Assembly: GCF_001422205.1 (NCBI RefSeq) | Contig: NZ_LMMJ01000003.1 | Coordinates: forward strand, 19,305 to 61,497 | Origin: Curtobacterium sp. Leaf261 | GTDB taxonomy: Bacteria; Actinomycetota; Actinomycetes; Actinomycetales; Microbacteriaceae | Length of the DNA stretch: 42,193 bases | Direction: 5' to 3' | Part shown: positions 30,260 to 37,150 of the stretch, one piece after another | Numbering within the stretch: the first letter of the stretch is position 1 | Layout of the letters: the number at the start of each line of letters is the position of its first letter | Translations under genes and position numbers: made by a program | Notes under the pieces: model-generated | Databases searched by the model: none | What the model saw: the letters and a program-made list of their open reading frames with translations, nothing else | What the model was told of the DNA's origin: nothing

Positions 30260-31186
30260 CTACGGGACCAGGTGTCCGGCGGCGGTGAACAGCCGGTACC
30301 ACTCCTCGCGCGAGAGCCGGACGTCCGACCCCGCGGCCGACTCCTGCACCCGACCGGGGTTGGTCGTCCCCAGCACGACCTGCATCTGCGCGGGGTGACG
30401 GGTGATCCACGCGACGGCGATCCCGGTCGGGGTGACACCGTGCGCGGCGGCGATCTCGTCGAGCGCGTCGTTGAGGTCCGCGTAGTTCTCCCGGTCGTCG
30501 AGGAACACCCCGTCGAAGAACCCCTTCTGGAACGGCGACCACGCCTGCAGCGTGACGTCGTTGAGGCGTGAGTAGTCGAGGATGCCGTTGTCGCGGTCGA
30601 TCGACTGGTCGAGGGCGCCCATGTTCGCGGCGACCCCGGCGGCGATCAGGTTGGCGTGCGTGATGCTCAGCTGCACCTGGTTGAACGCCAGGGGCTGCTC
30701 GACGTGCTTCTTCAGCAGCTCGACCTGCCCGGGTGTGTGGTTCGAGACACCGAAGTGCTTCACCTTGCCCGCGGCGTGCAGCGTCGAGAACGCCGACGCG
30801 ACCTCCTCCGGCTCGACGAGCGCGTCGGGACGGTGCAGCAGCAGCACGTCGATGTAGTCGGTCTGCAGGGCGGCGAGCGACTCGTCGACGGACTCCAGGA
30901 TGTGCGACTCCGAGAAGTCGAAGAACCCCTGGCGGATCCCGACCTTGGTCTGCAGGACGATCTCGGCGCGATCGGAGGAGCTCAGCCCCATCGCCGAGCC
31001 GAAGCGCTGCTCGCACCCGTGCCATCCGCCGTACACCGCGGCGTGGTCGAACATCGTGATCCCGCTGTCGCGGGCGGTCCCCACGAGGGTGCGGATGTCC
31101 TCGTCGGACATGTCGTTGATCCGCATCAGCCCGAGGACGATGTCGGACGCGGTCAGGTCGGTCTGTGGCAACTCCAGTGTCTTCAC
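30260..31186 (-). CDS. Aldo/keto reductase, YdhF-like
   Basis: A 308-residue oxidoreductase. All four catalytic residues look intact: Asp and Tyr in MFDHAAVYGG, Lys in LQTKVG, His in LLLHRPD, and VVLGTTNPGRVQE near the cofactor site. The pattern IRTLVGTARDSGITMFDHAA and SFQ-type ends match the YdhF group. The GTG at 31186 is chosen as it begins the conserved VKTLELP segment; frames upstream cross the kdp promoter region. It is divergent from the kdp operon. Substrate unknown. Confidence 0.88.
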   Translation of the reverse strand: MKTLELPQTDLTASDIVLGLMRINDMSDEDIRTLVGTARDSGITMFDHAAVYGGWHGCEQRFGSAMGLSSSDRAEIVLQTKVGIRQGFFDFSESHILESVDESLAALQTDYIDVLLLHRPDALVEPEEVASAFSTLHAAGKVKHFGVSNHTPGQVELLKKHVEQPLAFNQVQLSITHANLIAAGVAANMGALDQSIDRDNGILDYSRLNDVTLQAWSPFQKGFFDGVFLDDRENYADLNDALDEIAAAHGVTPTGIAVAWITRHPAQMQVVLGTTNPGRVQESAAGSDVRLSREEWYRLFTAAGHLVP

Positions 31187-31275
31187 GCTGTCGATCCTGC
31201 CCCATCGCGCTGACAGCCGGGCGGGTGTGAGCGATCCGCATGCGTTCCGCGGACCGGCGTTAGGGAACCGTGAGG

Positions 31276-31293
31276 ACCGGCCTGGAGGCACGG
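31276..31293 (+). repeat. Intergenic copy of the interspersed GGAGGC motif
   Basis: ACCGGCCTGGAGGCACGG, between the aldo/keto reductase and the kdp operon. An ACCGTG/CACGGT inverted pair overlaps it (31267-31294). The rest of 31187-31382 shows no recognised KdpE site. Confidence 0.55.
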
Positions 31294-31382
31294 TGCGAGC
31301 AGGAGCATCGCTGATGCGTCCGCAGTCGGGACGCGGTCCGCGGTGCCTGCCGCTGGCCTCCTCGAAAGTCCTGGAGTTCCAC

Positions 31383-31466
31383 GTGTTCGACGTGTTCGTC
31401 GTCGTCGGCGTCCTCGCCCTGTTCGGCCTGGTCGCGCTCATCGGTCGAGGGGTGGAGCGGCTGTGA
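31383..31466 (+). CDS. Tiny single-pass membrane protein before kdpF
   Basis: A 27-residue peptide: [20 protein letters not shown] then GRGVERL, one membrane helix with a basic end. The GTG at 31383 has GGAG six bases upstream. Its stop overlaps the kdpF start by four bases (GTGA), so it is translated with the Kdp complex. Small peptides at this place are seen in actinobacterial kdp operons by my recollection, usually unnamed. It may stabilise KdpA or the complex. An upstream ATG at 31314 would add a charged N-terminus and is less likely. Confidence 0.65.
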   Translation: MFDVFVVVGVLALFGLVALIGRGVERL

Positions 31467-31552
31467 TCGCCATCACCATCGCGGCCGCCCTCCTCGGCAT
31501 CGCCGCCGTCGGCTACCTGGTGTGGGCACTGATCCACCCGGAGCGGTTCTGA
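31463..31552 (+). CDS. kdpF: KdpF, small subunit of potassium-transporting ATPase
   Basis: A 29-residue peptide, [20 protein letters not shown] then WALIHPERF, the normal KdpF size and end motif (AL..PE.F). It overlaps the tiny upstream gene (GTGA) and the kdpA start (TGATG), which shows coupled translation. It stabilises the KdpABC complex in the membrane. Confidence 0.88.
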   Translation: MIAITIAAALLGIAAVGYLVWALIHPERF

Positions 31553-33252
31553 TGAGCGCGGTCGACGCCACGCCCGCCGACGTCTGGGCCGGCATCGCCC
31601 AGGTCACGACGGTCGTGCTCCTCCTCGTCGTCGTGCACCGCCCGCTCGGTGACGGCATGGCGCGGATGTACACGTCCGTGAAGCACATGCGGGTCGAGCG
31701 GGGCACCTACCGGCTCATCGGCGTCGACCCCGACGCCGAGCAGTCCTGGCCGGCCTACCTCCGCGGGGTGCTGGCCTTCAGCGTCGTCGGGGTGCTCCTC
31801 GTCTACGTGCTCCAGCGCACGCAGCAGGTCCTCCCGGGTGCGCTCGGCCTGCCCGCGGTGACCCCGAGCCTGGCGTTCAACACCGCCGTGTCCTTCGTCA
31901 CGAACACGAACTGGCAGTCCTACTCGCCCGAGGCCACCCTGGGGTTCACCGTCCAGGCGGCCGGGCTCGCGGTGCAGAACTTCCTGTCCGCGGCCGTCGG
32001 CATGGCCGTCGCGGTGGCACTCGTCCGCGGGTTCGTCCGACGCCGCACCGGCACCATCGGCAACGTGTGGGTCGACGTCGTCCGGACCCTCTGGCGGCTG
32101 CTCCTCCCGGCGGCGTTCGTCGTCGCGATCGTGCTCGTCGCCGGTGGTGTCGTCCAGAACCTCTCCGGTGGGACGGACGTCGCGACGCTCCTCGGTGGGA
32201 CGCAGCACATCCCCGGCGGGCAGGTCGCGTCGCAGGAGGCGATCAAGATGCTCGGCACGAACGGCGGCGGGTACTTCAACGCGAACTCCGCCCACCCGTT
32301 CGAGAACCCCCAGCCCTGGACGAACCTCGTCGAGGTCTTCCTCATGCTCGCCATCCCGTTCTCCCTGCCGCGGACGTTCGGCACCATGGTCGGCGACCGC
32401 CGCCAGGGCATCGCGATCCTCGCCACGATGGGCGCGATCTTCCTGGTGTCGCTGTCCGCGATGTCGATCGCCGAGCTCGCCGGCGGCGGATCCGCGACCA
32501 GGGCCGCCGGCGCAGCGATGGAGGGCAAGGAGGCGCGGTTCGGCATCCTCGGGTCGACCCTCTTCGCCACGACGTCGACCGCGACCTCGACCGGTGCGGT
32601 GAACAGCATGCACGACAGCTTCACGCCGCTCGGCGGGATGATGGCGATGCTCAACATGATGCTCGGCGAGATCGCCCCCGGCGGCGTCGGGTCCGGTCTC
32701 TACGGCATGCTCGTCCTCGCCGTGATCACGGTGTTCATCGCGGGCCTGCTCGTCGGTCGGACGCCGGAGTACCTCGGCAAGCGCATCGGTTCCCGTGAGA
32801 TCCGGCTGGCGTCGCTCTACATCCTCGTCACGCCGACGCTCGTGCTCCTCGGCACCGCACTCAGCCTCGTCATCCCGGGCGTCCGCGAGCAGGTCCTCGG
32901 CACGTCGCTGTACAACCCGGGCAACCACGGGCTGAGCGAGCTGCTCTACGCGTTCACGAGTGCCGCGAACAACAACGGCTCGGCGTTCGGCGGGATCACC
33001 GCGAACACCACGTGGATGAACTCCGCGCTCGCCGTCGCGATGCTGCTCGGTCGGTTCGTGCCGATCGTGCTGGTCCTGGCGCTCGCCGGGTCCCTCGCGG
33101 CCCAGGAGCACGTCCCCGCGACCAGCGGCACCCTGCCGACGCACCGACCGCTGTTCGTCGTGCTCCTCGGCGGCATCGCCGTGATCGTCACCGCACTCAC
33201 CTACTTCCCCGTGCTCGCACTCGGACCCCTCGCAGAAGGACTCGTCAAGTGA
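31552..33252 (+). CDS. kdpA: Potassium-transporting ATPase subunit KdpA
   Basis: The 566-residue channel-like subunit that binds and moves potassium, with about ten membrane helices. Four selectivity-filter-like repeats are recognisable, including [46 protein letters not shown] and NNNGSAFGG. The ATG at 31552 overlaps the kdpF stop. The 3' end overlaps kdpB by four bases. This is the first large gene of the operon. Confidence 0.96.
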   Translation: MSAVDATPADVWAGIAQVTTVVLLLVVVHRPLGDGMARMYTSVKHMRVERGTYRLIGVDPDAEQSWPAYLRGVLAFSVVGVLLVYVLQRTQQVLPGALGLPAVTPSLAFNTAVSFVTNTNWQSYSPEATLGFTVQAAGLAVQNFLSAAVGMAVAVALVRGFVRRRTGTIGNVWVDVVRTLWRLLLPAAFVVAIVLVAGGVVQNLSGGTDVATLLGGTQHIPGGQVASQEAIKMLGTNGGGYFNANSAHPFENPQPWTNLVEVFLMLAIPFSLPRTFGTMVGDRRQGIAILATMGAIFLVSLSAMSIAELAGGGSATRAAGAAMEGKEARFGILGSTLFATTSTATSTGAVNSMHDSFTPLGGMMAMLNMMLGEIAPGGVGSGLYGMLVLAVITVFIAGLLVGRTPEYLGKRIGSREIRLASLYILVTPTLVLLGTALSLVIPGVREQVLGTSLYNPGNHGLSELLYAFTSAANNNGSAFGGITANTTWMNSALAVAMLLGRFVPIVLVLALAGSLAAQEHVPATSGTLPTHRPLFVVLLGGIAVIVTALTYFPVLALGPLAEGLVK

Positions 33253-35414
33253 CCCTCGTCGAACCAGAGCAGCAGGACACCGCAACCACGGTGTCGGAAC
33301 CGGCCACCCGCAGGTCGGCGTTCGGACCCCGCCAACTGGTGGCGGGCCTCCCGTCCGCGTTCCGCAAACTGGACCCGCGCACCATGGTGCGGAACCCGGT
33401 CATGTTCATCGTCGAGATCGGCGCGGTCCTGACGACCGTCACGGCCGTCGTCGAGCCGTTCACCCGGACTGGAGGCGCGGCCTCCTCCGGTGCGGCGGTC
33501 CCGTCCGGCTTCACCTGGGCGATCGCCGTCTGGCTCTGGCTGACCGTCGTGTTCGCGAACCTCGCCGAGGCCGTCGCGGAGGGCCGGGGCAAGGCACAGG
33601 CGGAGGCGCTCCGGAAGACCAGGAGCACCACGACCGCCCGGCGCGTCAGCGCGTACGACGCGTCCGGGGACCCGACGGCGCACACGGCGACGATCGACGA
33701 GGTCGCGAGCGTCGACCTCGCGAAGGGCGACCACGTGCTCGTCGAGGCGGGCGAGGTGATCCCGGGCGACGGCGACGTGGTGGACGGCATCGCGAGTGTG
33801 GACGAGTCCGCGGTCACGGGCGAGTCCGCCCCGGTCATCCGCGAGTCCGGCGGTGACCGCAGCGCCGTCACGGGTGGCACCCGCGTGCTGTCCGACCGGA
33901 TCGTGGTGCGGATCACCTCGACCCCCGGGGAGACCTTCATCGACCGGATGATCCGGCTCGTCGAGGGCGCTGCCCGGCAGAAGACCCCGAACGAGATCGC
34001 GCTGAACATCCTGCTCGCCTCGCTGTCGATCGTCTTCGTGATCGTGTGCCTGACCATGCAGCCCATCGCGGGGCTCGTCGGCGCGACGGTCAGCGTGCCG
34101 GTGCTCATCGCGCTGCTCGTGTGCCTCATCCCGACCACCATCGGCGCGCTCCTGTCCGCGATCGGCATCGCCGGGATGGACCGGCTCGTGCAACGGAACG
34201 TGCTCGCGATGTCGGGTCGCGCGGTCGAAGCGGCGGGCGACATCACCACGCTGCTCCTCGACAAGACCGGCACGATCACGTACGGCAACCGACGGGCGTC
34301 CCGCGTGGTGCCGGTCGGCGGGCTGACCGAGGCATCCGTGCTCGAGGCGGCGGCGCTGTCGTCCGCTGCCGACGGCACCCCCGAGGGGCGTTCCATCGTC
34401 GACCTGGCCGCCGCTGCCGGAGTGCCGACCGGAGCGCCGGCCGGTGCCGTCGAGGTGCCCTTCATGGCGCAGACCCGGATGAGCGGTGTCGATCTGCCGG
34501 ATGGTCGGCAGGTGCGGAAGGGGGCTTCGGCGCAGGTGCTGGCATGGGTCGGTGCCGGTGCCGGTGCCGGTGCCGGTGCCGGGGCTGCTGCTGAGGTCGA
34601 CGCCGCCGTGACGGAGATCTCCGACCAGGGCGGGACACCCCTCGTGGTCGCGGAGCGCTCGGCGTCGGGCGAGATGCGACTGCTCGGGGTCGTGCACCTC
34701 AAGGACGTCGTCAAGAACGGCATCGCGGAGCGGTTCGCCGACCTCCGCGCCATGGGCATCCGCACGGTCATGATCACCGGCGACAACCCGCGGACCGCGA
34801 AGGCGATCGCCGCCGAGGCCGGGGTCGACGACTTCCTGGCCGAGGCCACCCCCGAGGACAAGCTCGCGCTCATCCGCAAGGAGCAGGACGGCGGGAACCT
34901 CGTGGCGATGACCGGTGACGGCACGAACGACGCCCCGGCCCTCGCGCAGGCGGACGTCGGCGTCGCGATGAACACCGGGACGACCGCGGCGAAGGAGGCC
35001 GGCAACATGGTCGACCTGGACTCCGACCCGACGAAGCTCATCGACATCGTGCGGATCGGCAAGCAGCTGCTCATCACCCGCGGTGCGCTGACGACCTTCT
35101 CGATCGCGAACGACGTCGCCAAGTACTTCGCCATCATCCCGGCGATGTTCCAGGCCACGTTCCCCGGCCTCGGCGTCCTCAACGTCATGCAGCTGCACAG
35201 CCCGGCCTCGGCGATCCTCTCCGCCGTCGTCTTCAACGCCCTCGTGATCATCGCCCTCATCCCGCTGTCCCTCCGCGGCGTGCGGTACCGGGCAGCGTCG
35301 GCATCGTCGATCCTCGGGCGGAACCTGCTCGTGTACGGCCTCGGCGGTGTCCTCGTGCCGTTCGTCGGCATCAAGCTCATCGACCTCGTCGTCGGTCTCA
35401 TCCCGGGCTTCTGA
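33249..35414 (+). CDS. kdpB: Potassium-transporting ATPase ATP-binding subunit KdpB
   Basis: The 721-residue P-type ATPase subunit. The phosphorylation site DKTGT starts at Asp338; [14 protein letters not shown] and [11 protein letters not shown] are all present. The GTG at 33249 overlaps the kdpA stop (GTGA). The nucleotide-binding part carries a Gly-Ala run (GAGAGAGAGA) from the 6-bp repeat at 34551-34580, a variable insert. Two inverted copies of the interspersed motif lie in the N-terminal tail and first loop. It powers potassium uptake with KdpA and KdpC. Confidence 0.96.
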   Translation: MTLVEPEQQDTATTVSEPATRRSAFGPRQLVAGLPSAFRKLDPRTMVRNPVMFIVEIGAVLTTVTAVVEPFTRTGGAASSGAAVPSGFTWAIAVWLWLTVVFANLAEAVAEGRGKAQAEALRKTRSTTTARRVSAYDASGDPTAHTATIDEVASVDLAKGDHVLVEAGEVIPGDGDVVDGIASVDESAVTGESAPVIRESGGDRSAVTGGTRVLSDRIVVRITSTPGETFIDRMIRLVEGAARQKTPNEIALNILLASLSIVFVIVCLTMQPIAGLVGATVSVPVLIALLVCLIPTTIGALLSAIGIAGMDRLVQRNVLAMSGRAVEAAGDITTLLLDKTGTITYGNRRASRVVPVGGLTEASVLEAAALSSAADGTPEGRSIVDLAAAAGVPTGAPAGAVEVPFMAQTRMSGVDLPDGRQVRKGASAQVLAWVGAGAGAGAGAGAAAEVDAAVTEISDQGGTPLVVAERSASGEMRLLGVVHLKDVVKNGIAERFADLRAMGIRTVMITGDNPRTAKAIAAEAGVDDFLAEATPEDKLALIRKEQDGGNLVAMTGDGTNDAPALAQADVGVAMNTGTTAAKEAGNMVDLDSDPTKLIDIVRIGKQLLITRGALTTFSIANDVAKYFAIIPAMFQATFPGLGVLNVMQLHSPASAILSAVVFNALVIIALIPLSLRGVRYRAASASSILGRNLLVYGLGGVLVPFVGIKLIDLVVGLIPGF
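33352..33368 (-). repeat. Interspersed GGAGGC motif copy
   Basis: Minus strand GCGGACGGGAGGCCCGC, read as AGLPSA in the cytosolic N-terminal tail of KdpB. Confidence 0.6.
33464..33480 (+). repeat. Interspersed GGAGGC motif copy
   Basis: CCGGACTGGAGGCGCGG, read as RTGGAA in a loop between membrane segments of KdpB. Confidence 0.6.
34551..34580 (+). repeat. GGTGCC hexanucleotide repeat in kdpB
   Basis: Five GGTGCC units encode alternating Gly-Ala in a loop of the nucleotide-binding part. In-frame expansion or contraction would be tolerated. Confidence 0.85.
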
Positions 35415-35437
35415 GCCCACGTCACCTGGAGTTCGTC

Positions 35438-36052
35438 ATGGCATCCACCCGTTCCACCGCCCGCACCACCTGGGTCGCGATCCGACTCGCGGTCCTCAGC
35501 ACCGTCGTGCTCGGCGTCGCGTACCCCCTCGCCGTCACCGGCATCGCGCAGCTCGCGCTCCCAGACCAGGCGAACGGCTCGCTCGTGTCGCAGGACGGCA
35601 CCACCGTCGGGTCCTCGCTCATCGGACAGTCGTCTGTCGGCAAGGCCGCCGACCGGTGGTTCCACACCCGACCCTCCGCCGCCGGGGTGAGCGACGACAA
35701 CCCCGGTGGGTACGACGCCGGCGCGTCCTCGGGGTCGAACCTCGGGCCGTCGAACCCGGACCTCGTGAAGTCGATCGAGGAGCGCAAGGCCGCGATCGCG
35801 AAGGCGGACGGGGTCGCGGAGTCCTCGATCCCGGCGGATGCCGTGACCGCATCGGGCTCGGGCCTCGACCCCGACGTCTCCCCGGAGTACGCGCGGCTCC
35901 AGATCGACCGGGTCGCGGCGTCCCGAGGTCTGTCCGTGGCGCGGGTGCGGTCGCTCGTCGAGGCGCACACCGAGGGGCGGCAGCTCGGCTTCATGGGGGA
36001 GCCCGTGGTGAACGTGCTCGAGCTGAACCTCGCGCTCGCCGCCGTCCGATGA
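35438..36052 (+). CDS. kdpC: Potassium-transporting ATPase subunit KdpC
   Basis: A 204-residue accessory subunit with one N-terminal membrane helix (LAVLSTVVLGVAYPLAVTG) and an outward domain. The typical SSLIGQ...FHTRPSAAG, GASSGSNLGPSNPDL and GLDPDVSPEYARLQ signatures are all present. A GGAG lies before ATG 35438. It closes the structural operon; the sensor genes kdpD-kdpE follow only after an inserted locus on the opposite strand. Confidence 0.95.
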   Translation: MASTRSTARTTWVAIRLAVLSTVVLGVAYPLAVTGIAQLALPDQANGSLVSQDGTTVGSSLIGQSSVGKAADRWFHTRPSAAGVSDDNPGGYDAGASSGSNLGPSNPDLVKSIEERKAAIAKADGVAESSIPADAVTASGSGLDPDVSPEYARLQIDRVAASRGLSVARVRSLVEAHTEGRQLGFMGEPVVNVLELNLALAAVR

Positions 36053-36105
36053 CCGCTCCGCACCATCCGCCGACCGGCCAGCTCGGACCGGTGCCCTCGC
36101 GCTGC

Positions 36106-36789
36106 TCACGGTCGACGCTCGAGCAGCGCGGGGACGCCGCTCCGCGCACGCAGGTCCGCCGCGGCCTCCGGAGCGATCCGTCGGACCTGGCTCAGCAGCC
36201 GACGGAGATGCGGTTCCGGTCGGTCGAGGATGCATTCGTGGTGCGCGACGCGGTTCCGGAACCGTCGCAGGTCCTCCAGCGCGTCGCGGACACCGTCTCG
36301 ACGGGTGCCGCTCTCGTACGCCAGGTGCAGGTACGGACGCCAGACGGTCCGTTCCAACCGGTCGCTCGTGAGCATCGTCCAGAACCCGAAGGTGAGCTCG
36401 GCGACCACCTTGCCGGGAAGTGGTTGCGCGTGGTCCGGGGTGCGAGCGCGATCCACCGCCTCTGCGATCCTGCGCCGTGCGATCGCGTTGACGTCCCGAG
36501 CAGTCCCACCGTTCCGGTGGTGCCGGACGTCGACCGGGAAGAGAGCGGTGGCGGTCCGGGGCTCCGTCCAGTGGGCCTCGCCCCGGACGACGGCGCCCTG
36601 CAACGCCCGGTCGTACGCGTTGCGGAGCCCGATCTCCAGGTGCGACAGGTCGTGCAGGAACGCGCCCGACAGGCGCGCGTTCCACTCGTACAGGCGACGT
36701 GCCCGGTCGCGGTCGTGGCCGGCAGCACGCAGGTACCGATCGAAGCGAGCGGGGCTGACCCAATCGATGAACCAGTCTTCGGCGGTCAC
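36106..36789 (-). CDS. Abi_2/AbiF-like HEPN protein, predicted RNase toxin
   Basis: A 227-residue protein with the Abi_2 pattern: FIDWVSPARFDRYL, then LYEWNARLSGAFLHDLSHLEIGLRNAYDRAL, and the HEPN motif FRNRVAHHE with Arg178 and His183 (R-x4-H). HEPN proteins of this type cut RNA; AbiF relatives are reported as toxins whose antitoxin is a neighbouring non-coding RNA. The start is the GTG at 36789, giving the normal N-terminal lead. It lies between kdpC and kdpD on the opposite strand, converging with kdpC by about 50 bases, and diverges from a structured, geneless stretch that fits such an RNA. No protein antitoxin is present. The assignment to HEPN/Abi_2 is firm; the toxin role is inferred. 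Confidence 0.85.
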   Translation of the reverse strand: MTAEDWFIDWVSPARFDRYLRAAGHDRDRARRLYEWNARLSGAFLHDLSHLEIGLRNAYDRALQGAVVRGEAHWTEPRTATALFPVDVRHHRNGGTARDVNAIARRRIAEAVDRARTPDHAQPLPGKVVAELTFGFWTMLTSDRLERTVWRPYLHLAYESGTRRDGVRDALEDLRRFRNRVAHHECILDRPEPHLRRLLSQVRRIAPEAAADLRARSGVPALLERRP

Positions 36790-36803
36790 GATTGCGCCGT
36801 ATC

Positions 36804-36812
36804 TGGTATGCT
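36804..36812 (+). promoter_or_regulatory. Extended -10 promoter of the candidate antitoxin RNA
   Basis: TGGTATGCT, an extended -10 box (TGN plus TATGCT), directs transcription to the right, away from the HEPN gene, with a start expected near 36818. No clear -35 box is seen, which an extended -10 can tolerate. The reverse strand of the same stretch (GATACG) may serve the HEPN gene. Confidence 0.55.
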
Positions 36813-36817
36813 AGTCG

Positions 36818-36909
36818 AGAAAGCCCTCGTGGACCTCTGCTCCATGTCGCTTGGGCCAAGACAGGAAGCTCCGGTATTCCGCCACGGCGGACCCGGAGCT
36901 TCTGCTTTT
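36818..36909 (+). ncRNA. Candidate RNA partner (antitoxin) of the HEPN/AbiF-like protein
   Basis: About 92 bases between an extended -10 box and a T-tailed hairpin, without an open frame. Possible local structure: GAG...CTC at the start, CTTGGGCCAAG near 36850, and a terminal 10-bp stem (36865-36874 with 36893-36902) with an inner CCGC/GCGG stem. A GCCC at about 36822 could pair with the GGGC of the second element as a pseudoknot. Position (divergent, adjacent), size and terminator fit the RNA described beside AbiF genes, but I cannot align it to a known model. Sequence evidence is promoter plus terminator plus lack of coding; the function is inference. Confidence 0.55.
36865..36909 (+). terminator. 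Rho-independent terminator of the candidate RNA
   Basis: Arms GAAGCTCCGG and CCGGAGCTTC with an inner CCGC-CACG-GCGG stem, followed by TGCTTTT. This is the clearest hairpin plus T-tract in the window; the other gene ends lack T-runs. Confidence 0.75.
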
Positions 36910-37150
36910 ACTGGCACCGACGCGGCTGTGCGCGTGCACGTCGGGTCCAAGGGGACAGATCGTCCGTGGGGTGTTGTGACGGCATGCCGCTCCGAGGATC
37001 GAGTCGAACAGGATCTCGGCTGCGCCGGCGTCATCGTGGGTGGGCCCAAGGGCCGACCAGCCGGCGCGCACCCGCTCCGGTCATCAGAGTGTCCGGTAAT
37101 GTATCACAATCCCCATCAGCGGGGGCGGTACGACGCGAGATGATGGGCAC
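36910..37150. other. Geneless stretch before kdpD
   Basis: No supported open frame. GGTAATGTATCACAAT near 37095 is the only AT-richer part and may hold the kdpDE promoter; CCCC...GGGG arms flank ATCAG near 37111. The whole block from 36053 to 37150 looks like an insert between kdpC and kdpD and has a lower GC content near its end. Confidence 0.4.

Noticed and set aside
31187..31382. KdpE binding site
   Set aside because: No AT-rich KdpE-like sequence could be identified; the ACCGTG/CACGGT arms are too short to claim.
31314..31466. Longer form of the small membrane peptide before kdpF
   Set aside because: A GGAG site lies directly before GTG 31383, and the added residues are not membrane-like or conserved in pattern.
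36910..37150. A second gene or protein antitoxin beside the HEPN gene
   Set aside because: Frames here have no start signals or family similarity and most overlap in several frames, as expected from GC-rich non-coding DNA.
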